From assembly GCA_000697475.1 (NCBI GenBank), contig JNEU01001144.1, forward strand, positions 248,001 to 312,000: a stretch of 64,000 bases of DNA. Reading direction: 5' to 3'. This DNA comes from Lichtheimia corymbifera B2541 (taxonomy: Eukaryota > Mucoromycota > Mucoromycetes > Mucorales > Lichtheimiaceae). Numbering within the stretch: the stretch's first letter is position 1; every line of letters begins with the position of its first letter. The notes under the pieces were generated by a model. It did no database searches. It worked only from the letters and a program-made list of their open reading frames with translations, and was not told where the DNA came from. Shown piece by piece: positions 11,166 to 21,922 of the stretch. A program made the position numbers and the translations under genes.

Positions 11166-13326
11166 ATGTCTCAAAATGTTCATTCGGAATGTCACCCTCC
11201 CACAGCTTCTACTCAGTCCAACTTTCGTATGGTCTCTTCTTCACCAACTACTGCATGTGGCTCCAGCGTACTCAATCTTGCCTCGATCTTGAATCCAATC
11301 CCTTCCTTTGACAGTGAAAGCGATAGTAGCACGTCGATCGCTCGAAATGAAGACTCTTCAGCTCGTCGCACTCCTCCTCAACATAAGGCATTGGCATTGG
11401 ATCACTTTCCTTTGTATACGCACCCGTCTTCTTTACGAACACCACATAAACCAACACCATCCACCAATACCCGTCCAGCGACTACTACTCTGATATGGCA
11501 ACCTGTGGAAACGCCTCGTGATCATGGTGGAGTGGAACGTACTTTTTATCAAGATACTCTACAATCATCATTATTATCAGCACCACCACCTTACAGCAAC
11601 AAGATACAAAATAATAACAGCAGCAGTTACACCAATGGTTCTTCCGATACGTCGTCACCATCATCGTCTTCAGGAGGTGGCAGCAGTGGTTTTTATTATT
11701 ATCACCATCACCATTATCCAACACCAGAATCACCAGGATTTCAACACAATGAAATGGAAAGGAAACGTAGCTTCCATGATGATACAGCAAAAATAACAGA
11801 ACCCGCATTCAAGCAAAGGTGTCGTGATGAAATGTCACACGAAAAGAGACACAAGAATAAGATCCTCGCATCCAAAAAAGGACAATTACCAACTACCCAG
11901 GATGGCGGGACTGGCATCATTGTTCTTGATCAGCATCAACAACATCATTCACCTCAATCATACGACGATTCATTACAACAACATCATCATCATCCTCCAC
12001 AACAATCACAATCACAACCGCCTCATTCATCTCAACCATTGGAAATTCAATTCGCTATCAACAATGATTCAATGGTGGTAAGTCATTCTTTTATAATAGA
12101 CGTGCATCCACAAACTCAATTGCTCTATTTATATAGGCTGCAGGTTCATCCACCCCATCAAAACCATCTACACCAACCCAACCGGTATCTTCTTCGGCTG
12201 AGGTCAGTGAGAGAAAAAGAGAACATAGCGCTCATGCATAAAATGCTGAATTTCCTTTTACAGATTAAAAAGGTACCCAAAAAGAGAGGCCGACCACCCA
12301 AACCCGACTCTGAAAAGAAAAAAAAGTCCACCAACACCACTGGCAAGAACAAAAAGGCGCAGGCAGCCACAAAGCAACAAATCAAGCTCTATTGTACATG
12401 CCAGACACCCTTTCAAAGTCCCTTATTCATGCTACCATGCGATCACTGTAATCAATGGTTCCACGGCTCATGTGTCAATGTCACTCCTCAAATGGCAACC
12501 TATCTTGACTTGTATATATGCGATAATTGTACTAAAGGTATGTCATACCATTCTATCCTACATTCAAGTACTGATCAACCCGTTAGATACTGGCAAGAAA
12601 ACCTCACATCGACCTGTGTGTGCACGATCATCATGCAACAACCCATCCAATATCACGACCAAGGGCACCCAACAATCCAAATATTGTTCACTTGAATGTG
12701 GAATGCAAATGGCACGAGAACGGCTATCACGATCACTCCTCAAAGATGTGGGCAACGAAGATGCTGACTTGGCACCACTCCTTGAACAACAACGCATCTA
12801 TGTGGGTCGAGAATTGGATGAGGATCAGAATCAAAAAGATATGGAACGTATTCGGAAACTACGCTGCGACAATGCCAAGCTCAAAGGCGAAGCCAAAGCC
12901 ATTAATCGCAAATTGGAGCTGTTCGATCATGTGATGGTGGCCATACAAGAACAAGAGAAAGCGACTGGTGTAATGACGTGTGGATACGATTCGAGACTAG
13001 GATGGCAGGACCAAGTGATCAGGCTCGTGAAGGGTATTCGACGACAAGGCAACCATGTCATGCTCGACTTTGATGATGATGAGGAGAAGAGTGAACCAGA
13101 GTATTCGATATGTGAGCGTACCGGCAAATGTCCTCAGCATGAGAAATGGAAGGTGGATAAAAAAGCCGAGCTTGACTGGGAGCGTCGCATGTATTTGGAT
13201 AAGATTGCATTGTACAACCGCACTCTCCACCATTATCGACAACGTATCAAGCAACGACTCCAACCCACTCTCGACTGGTCCTTTTTAGAAAATGGCACTA
13301 TTCGACATGGCGATCAAGAGAATTAG
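11166..13326 (+). CDS. SPP1: COMPASS (Set1) complex subunit Spp1/CXXC1-like PHD protein
   Basis: Four exons: 11166-12077, 12137-12202, 12264-12537, 12587-13326; 663 residues. The first ~325 residues are disordered (Ser, His, Gln, Pro runs). An AT-hook-like KKRGRPPKP follows, then a PHD finger at about residues 369-418 (YCTCQTPF, LPCDHCNQWFHGSCV, ICDNC; the C4HC3 ligands are present). Next is a Cys motif (PVCARSSCNNP, KYCSLECG) and a long charged helical C-terminus, the arrangement seen in Spp1/CFP1. Spp1 reads H3K4 methylation through its PHD finger and stimulates Set1 trimethylation. Intron 2 has a GTCAGT donor. The protein is longer than yeast Spp1 because of its N-terminal extension. A mammalian-type CXXC finger is not seen. 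Confidence 0.88.
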
Positions 13327-13573
13327 ATTTATACCTAATGGATACCACTTGTTCTCATTGTCACCCCAAATATAAAGAAAGAATTGTATCTTGCTCTTTA
13401 CAAGTTTTACTGCGCTCCGGCTTGGTATGGGTTGGAAAAAAAAAAGCACACCACTCTTTCTACCTAAACTTTATATATTGTCGTACCACGACATGTTATA
13501 TCAGGGTACAAATTCCCATGCCTCATCTACCTTATATCCTTCTTCTTTTCCCCATACACATAATAAATATATC

Positions 13574-14161
13574 ATGATGGTCCGTGGAACAAATATTTTG
13601 ATGAGAGTAGCAGGTCGTCGATTGTATACTACTCGTCCATCATCATCCGTTTCACTGGCCAACCTTGAGACAAGATGGGCTACCATGTCGCCTGCTGAAC
13701 GCTCGGCCGTCACCAAGCATCTCGAAGAAATCCAAATGGGAGACTGGAAAGCACTTTCTGCAGAACAAAAGAAGGCTACATGTATGTAAAGACACCATAC
13801 CCACTGATGAGGATACCATGTTCACTCTTGATATATGTAGATTTTGTTGCGTTTGGTGCTCACGGTGCTCGCACACCCGTCACCCAAGAAGGCCATGGTT
13901 TACGTGTTATTGCAGGTGTGGGTCTTGTTCTTGCCGTATCCTCGGGTCTCATGTATGCAACACGTGCTGGAGGTAAGAGAGGATCAGCCGTTTTTTTTTC
14001 TCTACAACATCATGACTGAAACCTGCTTTGTATTAGGTGCTGAGCATCCACACACCTTATCGGAAGAATGGAGACAAAAGACCACAGAGTATCTCAAGAG
14101 CCAAAACTCTAACCCGATTTCTGGTATTTCCTCAGAAGGTTACAAGGGCAAAGGATACTAG
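13574..14161 (+). CDS. cytochrome c oxidase subunit IV (fungal Cox5)
   Basis: Three exons: 13574-13781, 13841-13972, 14037-14161; 154 residues. The basic, Arg- and hydroxyl-rich N-terminus (RVAGRRLYTTRP) is a mitochondrial presequence. The mature part has LETRWATMSPAER and GDWKALSAEQKKATYFVAFG, then one transmembrane helix (about residues 88-112: VIAGVGLVLAVSSGLMYA) and a C-terminal tail with EEWRQKTTEY. This is the subunit IV/Cox5 family of the respiratory-chain terminal oxidase in the inner membrane. Two adjacent in-frame ATGs (13574, 13577) are possible starts. It follows SPP1 on the same strand by 247 bp. Confidence 0.9.
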
Positions 14162-14406
14162 ATGGCATTTTATATAAAAAGTATACACGCCTACACAACA
14201 ATATACATAAACGATGTTGCTATGTTTACTCAGTTGTCATCAAGAAAATGATCATGTTGTCATTCATTATCAAAGGTTTATTAATAAATAGAGTGGATGG
14301 CTCTTTGAGAATACTTTAATCATCATTTGTGATGAGGATACTTTATAACTGCAATATGGCACCCACCCTGACGAATCATCAAGAATCAAAAAGAAACCAC
14401 TAGCGC

Positions 14407-15537
14407 ATGAATCATTTTGCCAGTCCGTTCCGCAAAGTCCCCGGCTGCTCACTTTTATTATTACAAAGACACGACGACATGCGGTTGCATTGGCTCTCTA
14501 ATACTGAGTCATCGACAAGACTACCACCCGAACTCATCAACACCATCCTCAATTACACGCCACGATCCGATTTATGGCAAGCTGCGTTGGTCTCAAAAGT
14601 ATGGTATGCACATGTGATGCCACGGCTATATGCTCATGTGTGTATATGCACTGGGTTTGACTGGGTTTGCTTTGTGCGTACAGTATTGCAAAGGGAGCAT
14701 TTTCAATTTGGTGCCAGCGTACGATCGCTTGTTCTTAAACCATCGCCAGCACTGGCTCCGTCAAGGCAGTTTCAGCATCGAGGAGCACCAAGGGGATACA
14801 CATTGGCTGAAGGCATTGACAGAGAACGCACCGGACTAGAAGAAATGACTAGCAACTATCCAGAGATTGATACAACGACCAAGGAAGCAGAATGGCTCAA
14901 TAAGATGGTGTCTCAGCGTGAAATGCAAGCAGTATTGGCCCGATTTCCTCAATTGGAGTATTTGGATGTCAGTGGTTGTGAACAACTTGGAGACTTGCCT
15001 TTCCCTTCTACGTTACGAGGTGCCTGGCTATCACTGGTGCGTGGTCTCTCTTCCGATGGCTTGCTTGCTCTCTCACACGCTACAGACCTTGTCCATCTCG
15101 ACTTGTCATTTTGTCTACAAATTGATGATCTTGCCTTTACAAAGGCTATCCGTCACTGGCCACATCTTACCCACGTTCGCCTCAATTCCCTGTACGGCTT
15201 AACAGATACCAGCATCATTGCCCTTGCCAACAACTGCCCAAATCTCGAGCTGCTTCACTTGGTTCGATGCTGGCAAGTCTCCAATACAGCTCTCTTTACA
15301 TTGGTGGAGCATTGTCCAAAGCTTGAATATGTATCGGTTGCCTATCTTGGTCGTGCAGATGAGCAGGGTGTCGGCTCTCTTGTTGTACGACTTGCCAAAT
15401 TGAAATGGATCGACATTACAGGCTGTGGCATCAATACCTTACTCAAACCTATGTTTACCGAGAATTGGAACAAGACACGTGAACAACAACAATGGGATCC
15501 TGTTGAATATCGAGATGTTACTATCGCATTGATATAG
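14407..15537 (+). CDS. F-box/LRR protein
   Basis: Single exon, 376 residues. F-box near residues 38-80 (LPPELINTILNYTPRSDLWQ, VSKVWYAHVMPRLY). The second half contains AMN1/Grr1-like leucine-rich repeats (LEYLDVSGCEQL, LVHLDLSFCLQIDDLAF, LTDTSIIALANNCPNLELLHLVRC, LKWIDITGCG), whose regular L-L-L-x-C-x-x-I/L pattern is typical of Fbxl proteins. Predicted SCF substrate adaptor; substrate unknown. A later ATG (14479) just before MRLHWLSN is an alternative start. Convergent with the ZNF598 gene; the 3' ends are 118 bp apart. Confidence 0.88.
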   Translation: MNHFASPFRKVPGCSLLLLQRHDDMRLHWLSNTESSTRLPPELINTILNYTPRSDLWQAALVSKVWYAHVMPRLYAHVCICTGFDWVCFVRTVLQREHFQFGASVRSLVLKPSPALAPSRQFQHRGAPRGYTLAEGIDRERTGLEEMTSNYPEIDTTTKEAEWLNKMVSQREMQAVLARFPQLEYLDVSGCEQLGDLPFPSTLRGAWLSLVRGLSSDGLLALSHATDLVHLDLSFCLQIDDLAFTKAIRHWPHLTHVRLNSLYGLTDTSIIALANNCPNLELLHLVRCWQVSNTALFTLVEHCPKLEYVSVAYLGRADEQGVGSLVVRLAKLKWIDITGCGINTLLKPMFTENWNKTREQQQWDPVEYRDVTIALI

Positions 15538-15655
15538 AAATTTGTTTTATGTATTGGGTATTACAATAAGAGAGCCTGATGATGGTAAGAGGGATGCGTG
15601 GTATTATTATTAATACATGTCATGATAAAAGATGTCTATATTACATGTCTTCTAC

Positions 15656-18253
15656 TTATAATCCAACACGCATCAGGACTTGCTTCTTTTTCCCCTTTCG
15701 TTGTTTGCCCTTTTGTAATTCTTCTTGCTCTAATGGCTCATTGTTGGCGATGGGTCTCTCACCTGACCAAGCATTGAGTTGGGTGTAGGATGAATTCTTG
15801 CGGAGGTTAGCGATGGCATGACGCTGTTTAGGTGCGGAAGGTAAGGATGGGAAATGAGGATTGCTGCTGCCAAGAGTAGGAAAGTCGTTTTCCTTGGATG
15901 ATGGTCTAGATCCGCCACTACCACCAGCCCATGCAGTACGTGAGCCACCCACAGATGCTGATGAAAATGTCACTGGTGCAGGAGAACTGGGTCTTGAAGT
16001 GTGAGGTGATGATCTTGGAGATAATGATGAAGCACCACTAGCTGCAGATGCAACTCGATCCCAAACACCAGCCTTGGATTTAGCTGTACTACGAGTACCA
16101 CCCGACTTTGTGTTGCGAGATTTAATCACTAGTACTCGAGAAGAAGTGCCATGACCAGCAGGACCCTTGGTTGATGTATCGAGTGCAGGGAAATTGTTCA
16201 TCTATAAAAGCCGATTAGAAAACCATCATCTTGCGTTCCAATGTCAAAATTACTTACTGCAGTTTGCTTGTTACGCCATGCACGCACTATTTCCCATTTC
16301 TTTTCCTGATTATCCATTAAATCTTCCACTCCTTTGATGATCTTGGAAACATGGTCGGTGTTTGCATCGCAGAGATCCACAATATTATCCACGTAGGTAT
16401 CCACATCCATCTCGTTATTGCGGTAAGAAGTAGTAAAACGGCGGAATTGTGCGACCTTTTCATGGCTCTTCAACATGTCAAAGATACGTTCCAAAAATGC
16501 AGCATGGCGAGAAACGACTTCAGGTTCTTTTGATGATGCTGACGACGATGATGCTCCTCCTGCTGCTGCTGCTGCTTGAGAAGAAGATGAAGACTCGGTT
16601 CTTGAACTAGAAGATTGCGTACGAGGATCTTCTCCCAAAGACGGCCAATTCTCTGATAGCGATCCAAAACCAACAGGACGTCTGATTCCCTTTGATGATG
16701 AACTTGTCGCACCGCTCTTTGAAACTTGTTGTCGTGGTGCAGAAGATGGTGTTCCATTGATGTTGGGGAAATCACTGTCAGATAATGTTGGTCCTCCTCT
16801 ACTAGGCTCACGCTGGCGCCGTTGTTCTTCGTTATTGCGTGCCTTGCTTCTGCGGTTGCGATCTCGATCACCACCTCCTCTGGATCCACTTGCACTGCTA
16901 CTGCTGCCATAATCAAAGTTGACATCCACACGTCGTGCTTCGGTTTGTCTGGCCCGCGAAAGTCGTGCAATGGATGCACCGTGCTCCTCAACCTTTTCTC
17001 ATACACCAACATTAGCTTATAATCCACACGAACTCGTAATCCAACATACCTCGTGAGCCTTCAGATCAATATCCGTTTCAAAGACGACAAATTTTTTATC
17101 CAAGCATTCTCGATAAAGGCACAAATAATGATCCTTCTTAAAGTGCTCTTCCTATAGTCTCCTATAAGTCTCTCTCGTATATGCATATCCCTTTACCGCA
17201 ACCTCCTACGTACCAAGCTGTCATAGTTGACATAATACTGGTGACGAACGCCTTCACGAACACAAATATGACATTGCTCGTGCTTGTCTCGACAATGTTC
17301 AAACAATTCGTCGTTGCCATAAAAGTTGATTTTGCAGAAATGACATTCTGGATGGCCCTTGAAACCGGTATCATCATCCTTGTTGAGCGCCTTATCACCC
17401 ACACGAATATGCTTCTGAAGCTGATGCCATGAATACAATGTATGCTCGTGGGCAAAAATCTTTTTGTTCTTGGTACACAATTCACTAATAAAGCCCGTCA
17501 ATACAATATCCTATCACATCCATAAAAGTACATACCACAAGAATCGATCATGCGTCTTTTTGACGTGCTTTCTCAATTCTGGCCACCCACCATCGCACGC
17601 GATATCGCATTCTGGATCAGGGCAATTGTACTGCAACAAAAGCATCGTGTCCTGGTACACTTGCTTCTCCTCAAACCGCAATCCAAGCTTCTTGTCCACA
17701 AATGGAGTATCATTCAATGAATAGCTGTCAAATGGCTTCTCCTCATCCTTGGTGAAAATCACGGTTGGTTGCTCAGTCTATGATCGTCCATATTAGTTAC
17801 CCGTTCTGTAGATAGATATACCACACCCCACACACACATGACATCACATACTTTACAATAAGCACAGTTTCGTGTTTCATATAACGCTCTTAAACGCAAC
17901 GCACACAAGTGACAAGTTCTGTGATCGCAGGCACCAACAGCATAGGTCACAATGGGTTCGGTACAAATAAAGCAGAGTTCACCGCTGGCTTCAGAGGAAG
18001 TATCACTGTCCTTATCCTTGTCATTGTCGTTGGATTCAGGTGCTGGTGCATTGGGTGTGGCGGGGGGTTTAGGATCCTTCTTCTTAGCATGGTGGTGGTG
18101 GCGGTGGCGACGTTGACGAGGTGCAGCACTAGCTGTGTCGTCTTTGTTGTCCTTGGAATCCTGATGCTGTTGCTGTGGTTTCTTGTTGCGACGATGGTGG
18201 TATTGCTTCTTTTGAGCAGGCTTTTCAGCGGGAGTGGTATCTTGTTGAGCCAT
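15656..18253 (-). CDS. HEL2: RING E3 ubiquitin ligase ZNF598/Hel2
   Basis: Six exons: 18253-17852, 17777-17536, 17484-17214, 17151-17050, 16992-16258, 16201-15656; 765 residues. A disordered Lys/His-rich N-terminus leads to a C3HC4 RING at about 94-133 (CFICTEP, CDHRTCHLCALRLR, CAYC). C2H2-type fingers follow in the family order (HDRFLCELCTKNKKIF, GHPECHFC, ELFEHCRDKHEQCHIC, EEHFKKDHYLC). After AHE|VEEHG is the conserved basic helix with ARQTEARRVDVNFDY, then a Ser-rich C-terminus. Hel2/ZNF598 senses collided ribosomes and ubiquitylates 40S proteins uS10/eS10 to start ribosome-associated quality control. The exon 2/3 junction uses the acceptor TTTATTAG at 17485; the nearer AG gives a stop, and the chosen one restores FLCELC. 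Confidence 0.92.
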
Positions 18254-18370
18254 GAGCAATGTAAATGGTGGTGGTGGGAGGAGTAGGAGAGGAGGGGTTG
18301 TAAATATAAGAAAAGGAACAAAGAAAACTTGACTATCAATATAAACTTTATTCTTCCGCACATGAAATAT

Positions 18371-20570
18371 TTAATGCTGCTGCTGCAGTGTTTGTCTGGC
18401 CGCAGCAAGTAATCGGGCTGGGGCAGTGGATGTTGTTGCTGCGGTGGATGGATTCATTAACTGATCGAAAAAGTCATCCCAAAATGTCTTGTGCCAATAT
18501 CGTTTAATATGCTCTCTAAGCACCCATCGTGGTTCTTGCTGCGCCACCTTGCGTACACGGATTTGATTACCAAACAGCAACCAGTGAGCAATCCCTGCAA
18601 GACCCCAGTAATCATGAGCCCACGGTAACCATGGCGGTGAAATGGGTGGATCAATAGTGCCTGGTTTCACTGGTCGCCATCTTGGATATATTCGTATGTT
18701 GGGTGAAACAAGAGTCAAATCCATGGCACGCCCAAAGTCAATAAAAGCGACTCGATCACCTTTGGAAGGTGAGGATTCTACTATAACCACATTTTCCATC
18801 TTCACATCACCATGAATGATACCAGCTGCATGAAGGTCGCAAAGTGCTTCAAGAAGCCCAATAATGATGCCCAGAGCACGTGATTCTGACATGGCCGATG
18901 TCAAATACTTTAAGCGATGTTCATTGAGTGCGTCCAATAATGTTCCATGCTTGGCTAGATCCATCACCATAAAAGTCGTCGATCGGTAGGCATAGTATTC
19001 GTGTACTGCTATGACATGCGATGGTTGATTGCAACGTTGCGCAGCTTGTCGCATAATATAAAACTCCCAAGCGTTGCACATAACCGATTCCACCTTGAGT
19101 GCTAATGATCCTTGAAGCTCGTATACAGATGCAGTGCCGCCTTCACCAAGTTTCCTCTTCATTGTGTATCGTATTGTGCCAAGATCAAACTCCCGCTCCA
19201 GCTTTGGCTTTTGCTTTAACTGGAGCATATCATGGTATCCTTTGTATTCTGTCACTGGTGGATCATTCACTTGCTCCAAAATCCGTTTCACCACTTGAGC
19301 TTCATATGGAATTGCAATGATTTCTTGTTGCTGTTGTGGTGATGATACTGGTTCAACATTGACGGATCCTTGATGTTGTTGCTTCTTGATGACAGTGCTA
19401 TCCACCTCTTTTTGAACATGACCATCAGAAAAGATCTCAGGGTTGTTGCTGCTGTTGTTTTCTTTTTGATCTTTGAATTCATCGACAGCAGGTATTTCTG
19501 GTAGCTCAATCTCAATTGGCTTTGATAATACATCTGTAATCGAAGATTCCTCAAGTGATATGGCAGATGGTGATGAAGGCTCTTTAGCTGTTGGCTGCTG
19601 TGGTAGTTTCACTTGTGGAGAGGGTATGACAGAACTCTCTTTGTTGAGGAGGATTGGTCGATTTGCCAGCAGTGTTGGTTTGGTAGTAGTAGAAGATAGC
19701 TGTGGCGCCAGCTTGGGCCGCTTATTATGGTGAGCAGAGTGATGGGTGTAAGATCTGCTGTTGCTACCATCATATGATGCTGGTTGTACATCGTATAGTG
19801 ATGATGGTTTGGTGATCATAGAACGTCGTGCCCTATTTGGATGGCCCGTGCGTAAGGCATCACCTGTGACAGCACTTGCAGCTGATGTTGATTGACGAGT
19901 CATATTGCGCTTAGGCCATCGTGCCCGTATTTCTTCAAATGATGTCTCCACGTCATATCGATAACATTGCTGCAACATTGCTCGACGTGCATTTATTGCA
20001 AGCTGAAAATCAATCATATCCAAGAGAGCTACAACAGCTCGTGTTGTAGCATCATCACCCTGTCGTATTATTGTGCCGTGCTTTTCTTCAACGACGATGA
20101 TGGGCGCTTTTGTTGTATATAGAGACTGTAATAGGTGCTGTAGATTCTGCACTGGTTCGGCGTTGTTTTGGATGCCATGGTTCAAGGTGGATCTTGCCTT
20201 TTCGAGGCTGTTTGTGAGCAATGAATCAGTTTTCTTTGTTTATCAAACGCCCCTTTTTGCTTCCCAGACACAACTACCCCATCAATTACCTCTGATGATT
20301 TGCATAATACTTTGCAGCTTCTTCGTAAAGCAGAGCAACATACTTGCCGATTCCCTTGCTCAACATATAATCATATACCCATCCTGGATCAGCAAGCTGG
20401 TTCGCATACTGCAACCAAAGCTGTGTGTATCGCACATCATTCTTGTAACGTCGATCATCCTCAAATCGTGTCACCGTATCGTGCAACAATGTAAATGTTT
20501 CTTGTGGGCTGTGGCAAGTCGCCAACCTCGCTATACATTTCCCCAACGGATCCTTTAGTGCAACTAACAT
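18371..20570 (-). CDS. BUB1: spindle checkpoint kinase BUB1 (Mad3/BUB1 family)
   Basis: Two exons, 20570-20290 and 20207-18371; 705 residues. The N-terminal Mad3/BUB1 TPR region (1-~120) has YKNDVRYTQLWLQYA, GIGKYVALLYEEAA and, across the junction, SLEKARSTLNHGI. A disordered middle carries a KEN box at about 342-344, a typical APC/C degron position in Bub1/Mad3 proteins. The C-terminal kinase starts near 446: Gly loop KLGEGGTASVYE, ATP-binding Lys of ALKVE (~465), catalytic HGDVKMENVV (Asp ~561) and DFG (~584-586). All three key residues are present, so the kinase is probably active. Bub1 acts at kinetochores in the spindle assembly checkpoint. No separate Mad3 gene is seen here. Confidence 0.92.
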
Positions 20571-20728
20571 CTTGTGATATGTATGTGAAAGAAATGGGGC
20601 GGAATTTATTTTCCAAATGCACTGTTTGATGAATCATGAAAGTTGATAATGTAATATGCAATGATGGGAAGGTAGGAAAAATGCGATAGGGAGAATGAAA
20701 TAAAAGGCATTAAGCCAAGATGATAGTT

Positions 20729-21004
20729 TTACTGACGCGTGTGGAGAGCGTCTTGATAACCCGTCATCGAGTCCCAGTTACCAAGATCTGCTTCTGAGGA
20801 GGTGGAGGCAGTCTCAACGCTTGCATTAGATGCTCTACGCTTGTGTGTATTGGCTTCTTCCTTTCTTGATGCAAGGAGTTTAGAAAGGTCATCCCATGGT
20901 AAATCGAGGAAACTTGAGTTCTTGGGAGTGACAATGCTTGGGTCCTCATTAATGAGGTTGGGAACAGTCTTGATGTGTTGGAGAAGCTTGTATCCAGGAT
21001 CCAT
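20729..21004 (-). CDS. small acidic hypothetical protein
   Basis: Single exon, 91 residues, immediately upstream of BUB1 on the same strand (158 bp gap). No family recognised. The middle holds a short ordered-looking motif, LDLPWDDLSKLLASRK, followed by KRRASNAS, a good basophilic (PKA-type, RRxS) phosphorylation site, and an acidic Ser/Thr-rich tail. The ATG lies at the end of a region with a plausible 5'UTR. No signal peptide or membrane span. Coding status is inferred from composition and clean boundaries. Confidence 0.55.
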   Translation of the reverse strand: MDPGYKLLQHIKTVPNLINEDPSIVTPKNSSFLDLPWDDLSKLLASRKEEANTHKRRASNASVETASTSSEADLGNWDSMTGYQDALHTRQ

Positions 21005-21922
21005 TTTGTATGTGTGTATAAAGTGTGTTGATGATAAGAGAACTATGATGTTGTTATCAAATTGAAACAGCTGCCAATCTTTTTATACTCTTTTCCAGCG
21101 TGAGACACCTAGATCCATATATGGTAAAGGTCTGTTTATGATGCAATTTTTGTCTGGAATGAAAAGCGCTCATGGTGCGTCCAAATTATGATTGGCTGGA
21201 CAAATTATTCCCCACAACGTGCACCCTTTTTTTAGCGGCTGATGACTCACTATAGCCCTCGGAGCTCACTCTAGCAGCTTCTCGACTCACCCATTATGTC
21301 AGTGACAGCTCCGCCTAGAATGGGCCCTCTGCATTAAGAAAAGACTTGATTGAAATAAAAGAAGACCACAAGGCTACATGCCATAATCTTCGTGGATGAT
21401 CACTATGATCAGGATGCATGGCAGATGATAAACCTATGCAATTCATGCATCCGCGGAAAGTTTTGATCATGCAAAAAGGGGGAACGAGACCCCACAAATT
21501 CAGGGGATGGCCGCGGCACACCCTCCGCGGAATTTATTCTTCCCACCCACTAATGCACAACTTTTCCCTTGCGTGCCGCATGGACCGAGCGCTAATTGTG
21601 AACCGAGGTTCACCTCGCTTTGTGCCACAGCTCTTCCATGGAAAATCTCTTTGTTCACATGCTGAGTTTCGATCCACATCCACAACCACATGCACTCTTT
21701 GTCTCTCACACACAACAGCATCGTCTCAAACAGTTGTATTAGAAAACTTGTATTAGTTAAGGGTACAAAAGAGGAAAGTGGATGATGCGCAAATGATCTC
21801 AATGTACGCCACTTGACTCTAATATCGATAGGCCCAATATGATGCATTCGTCACAAAGGTTTCATGCTTCTCTCGTTCAATCTATAGTAGTAGTTGGCTT
21901 AATAACTAGATCGAAAATATTT
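21005..21922. other. intergenic, 918 bp
   Basis: Between the 91-residue gene and the 3' end of SEC24, both minus strand. It should contain the small gene's promoter. Short frames on both strands are unsupported; no RNA gene or repeat seen. Confidence 0.6.
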
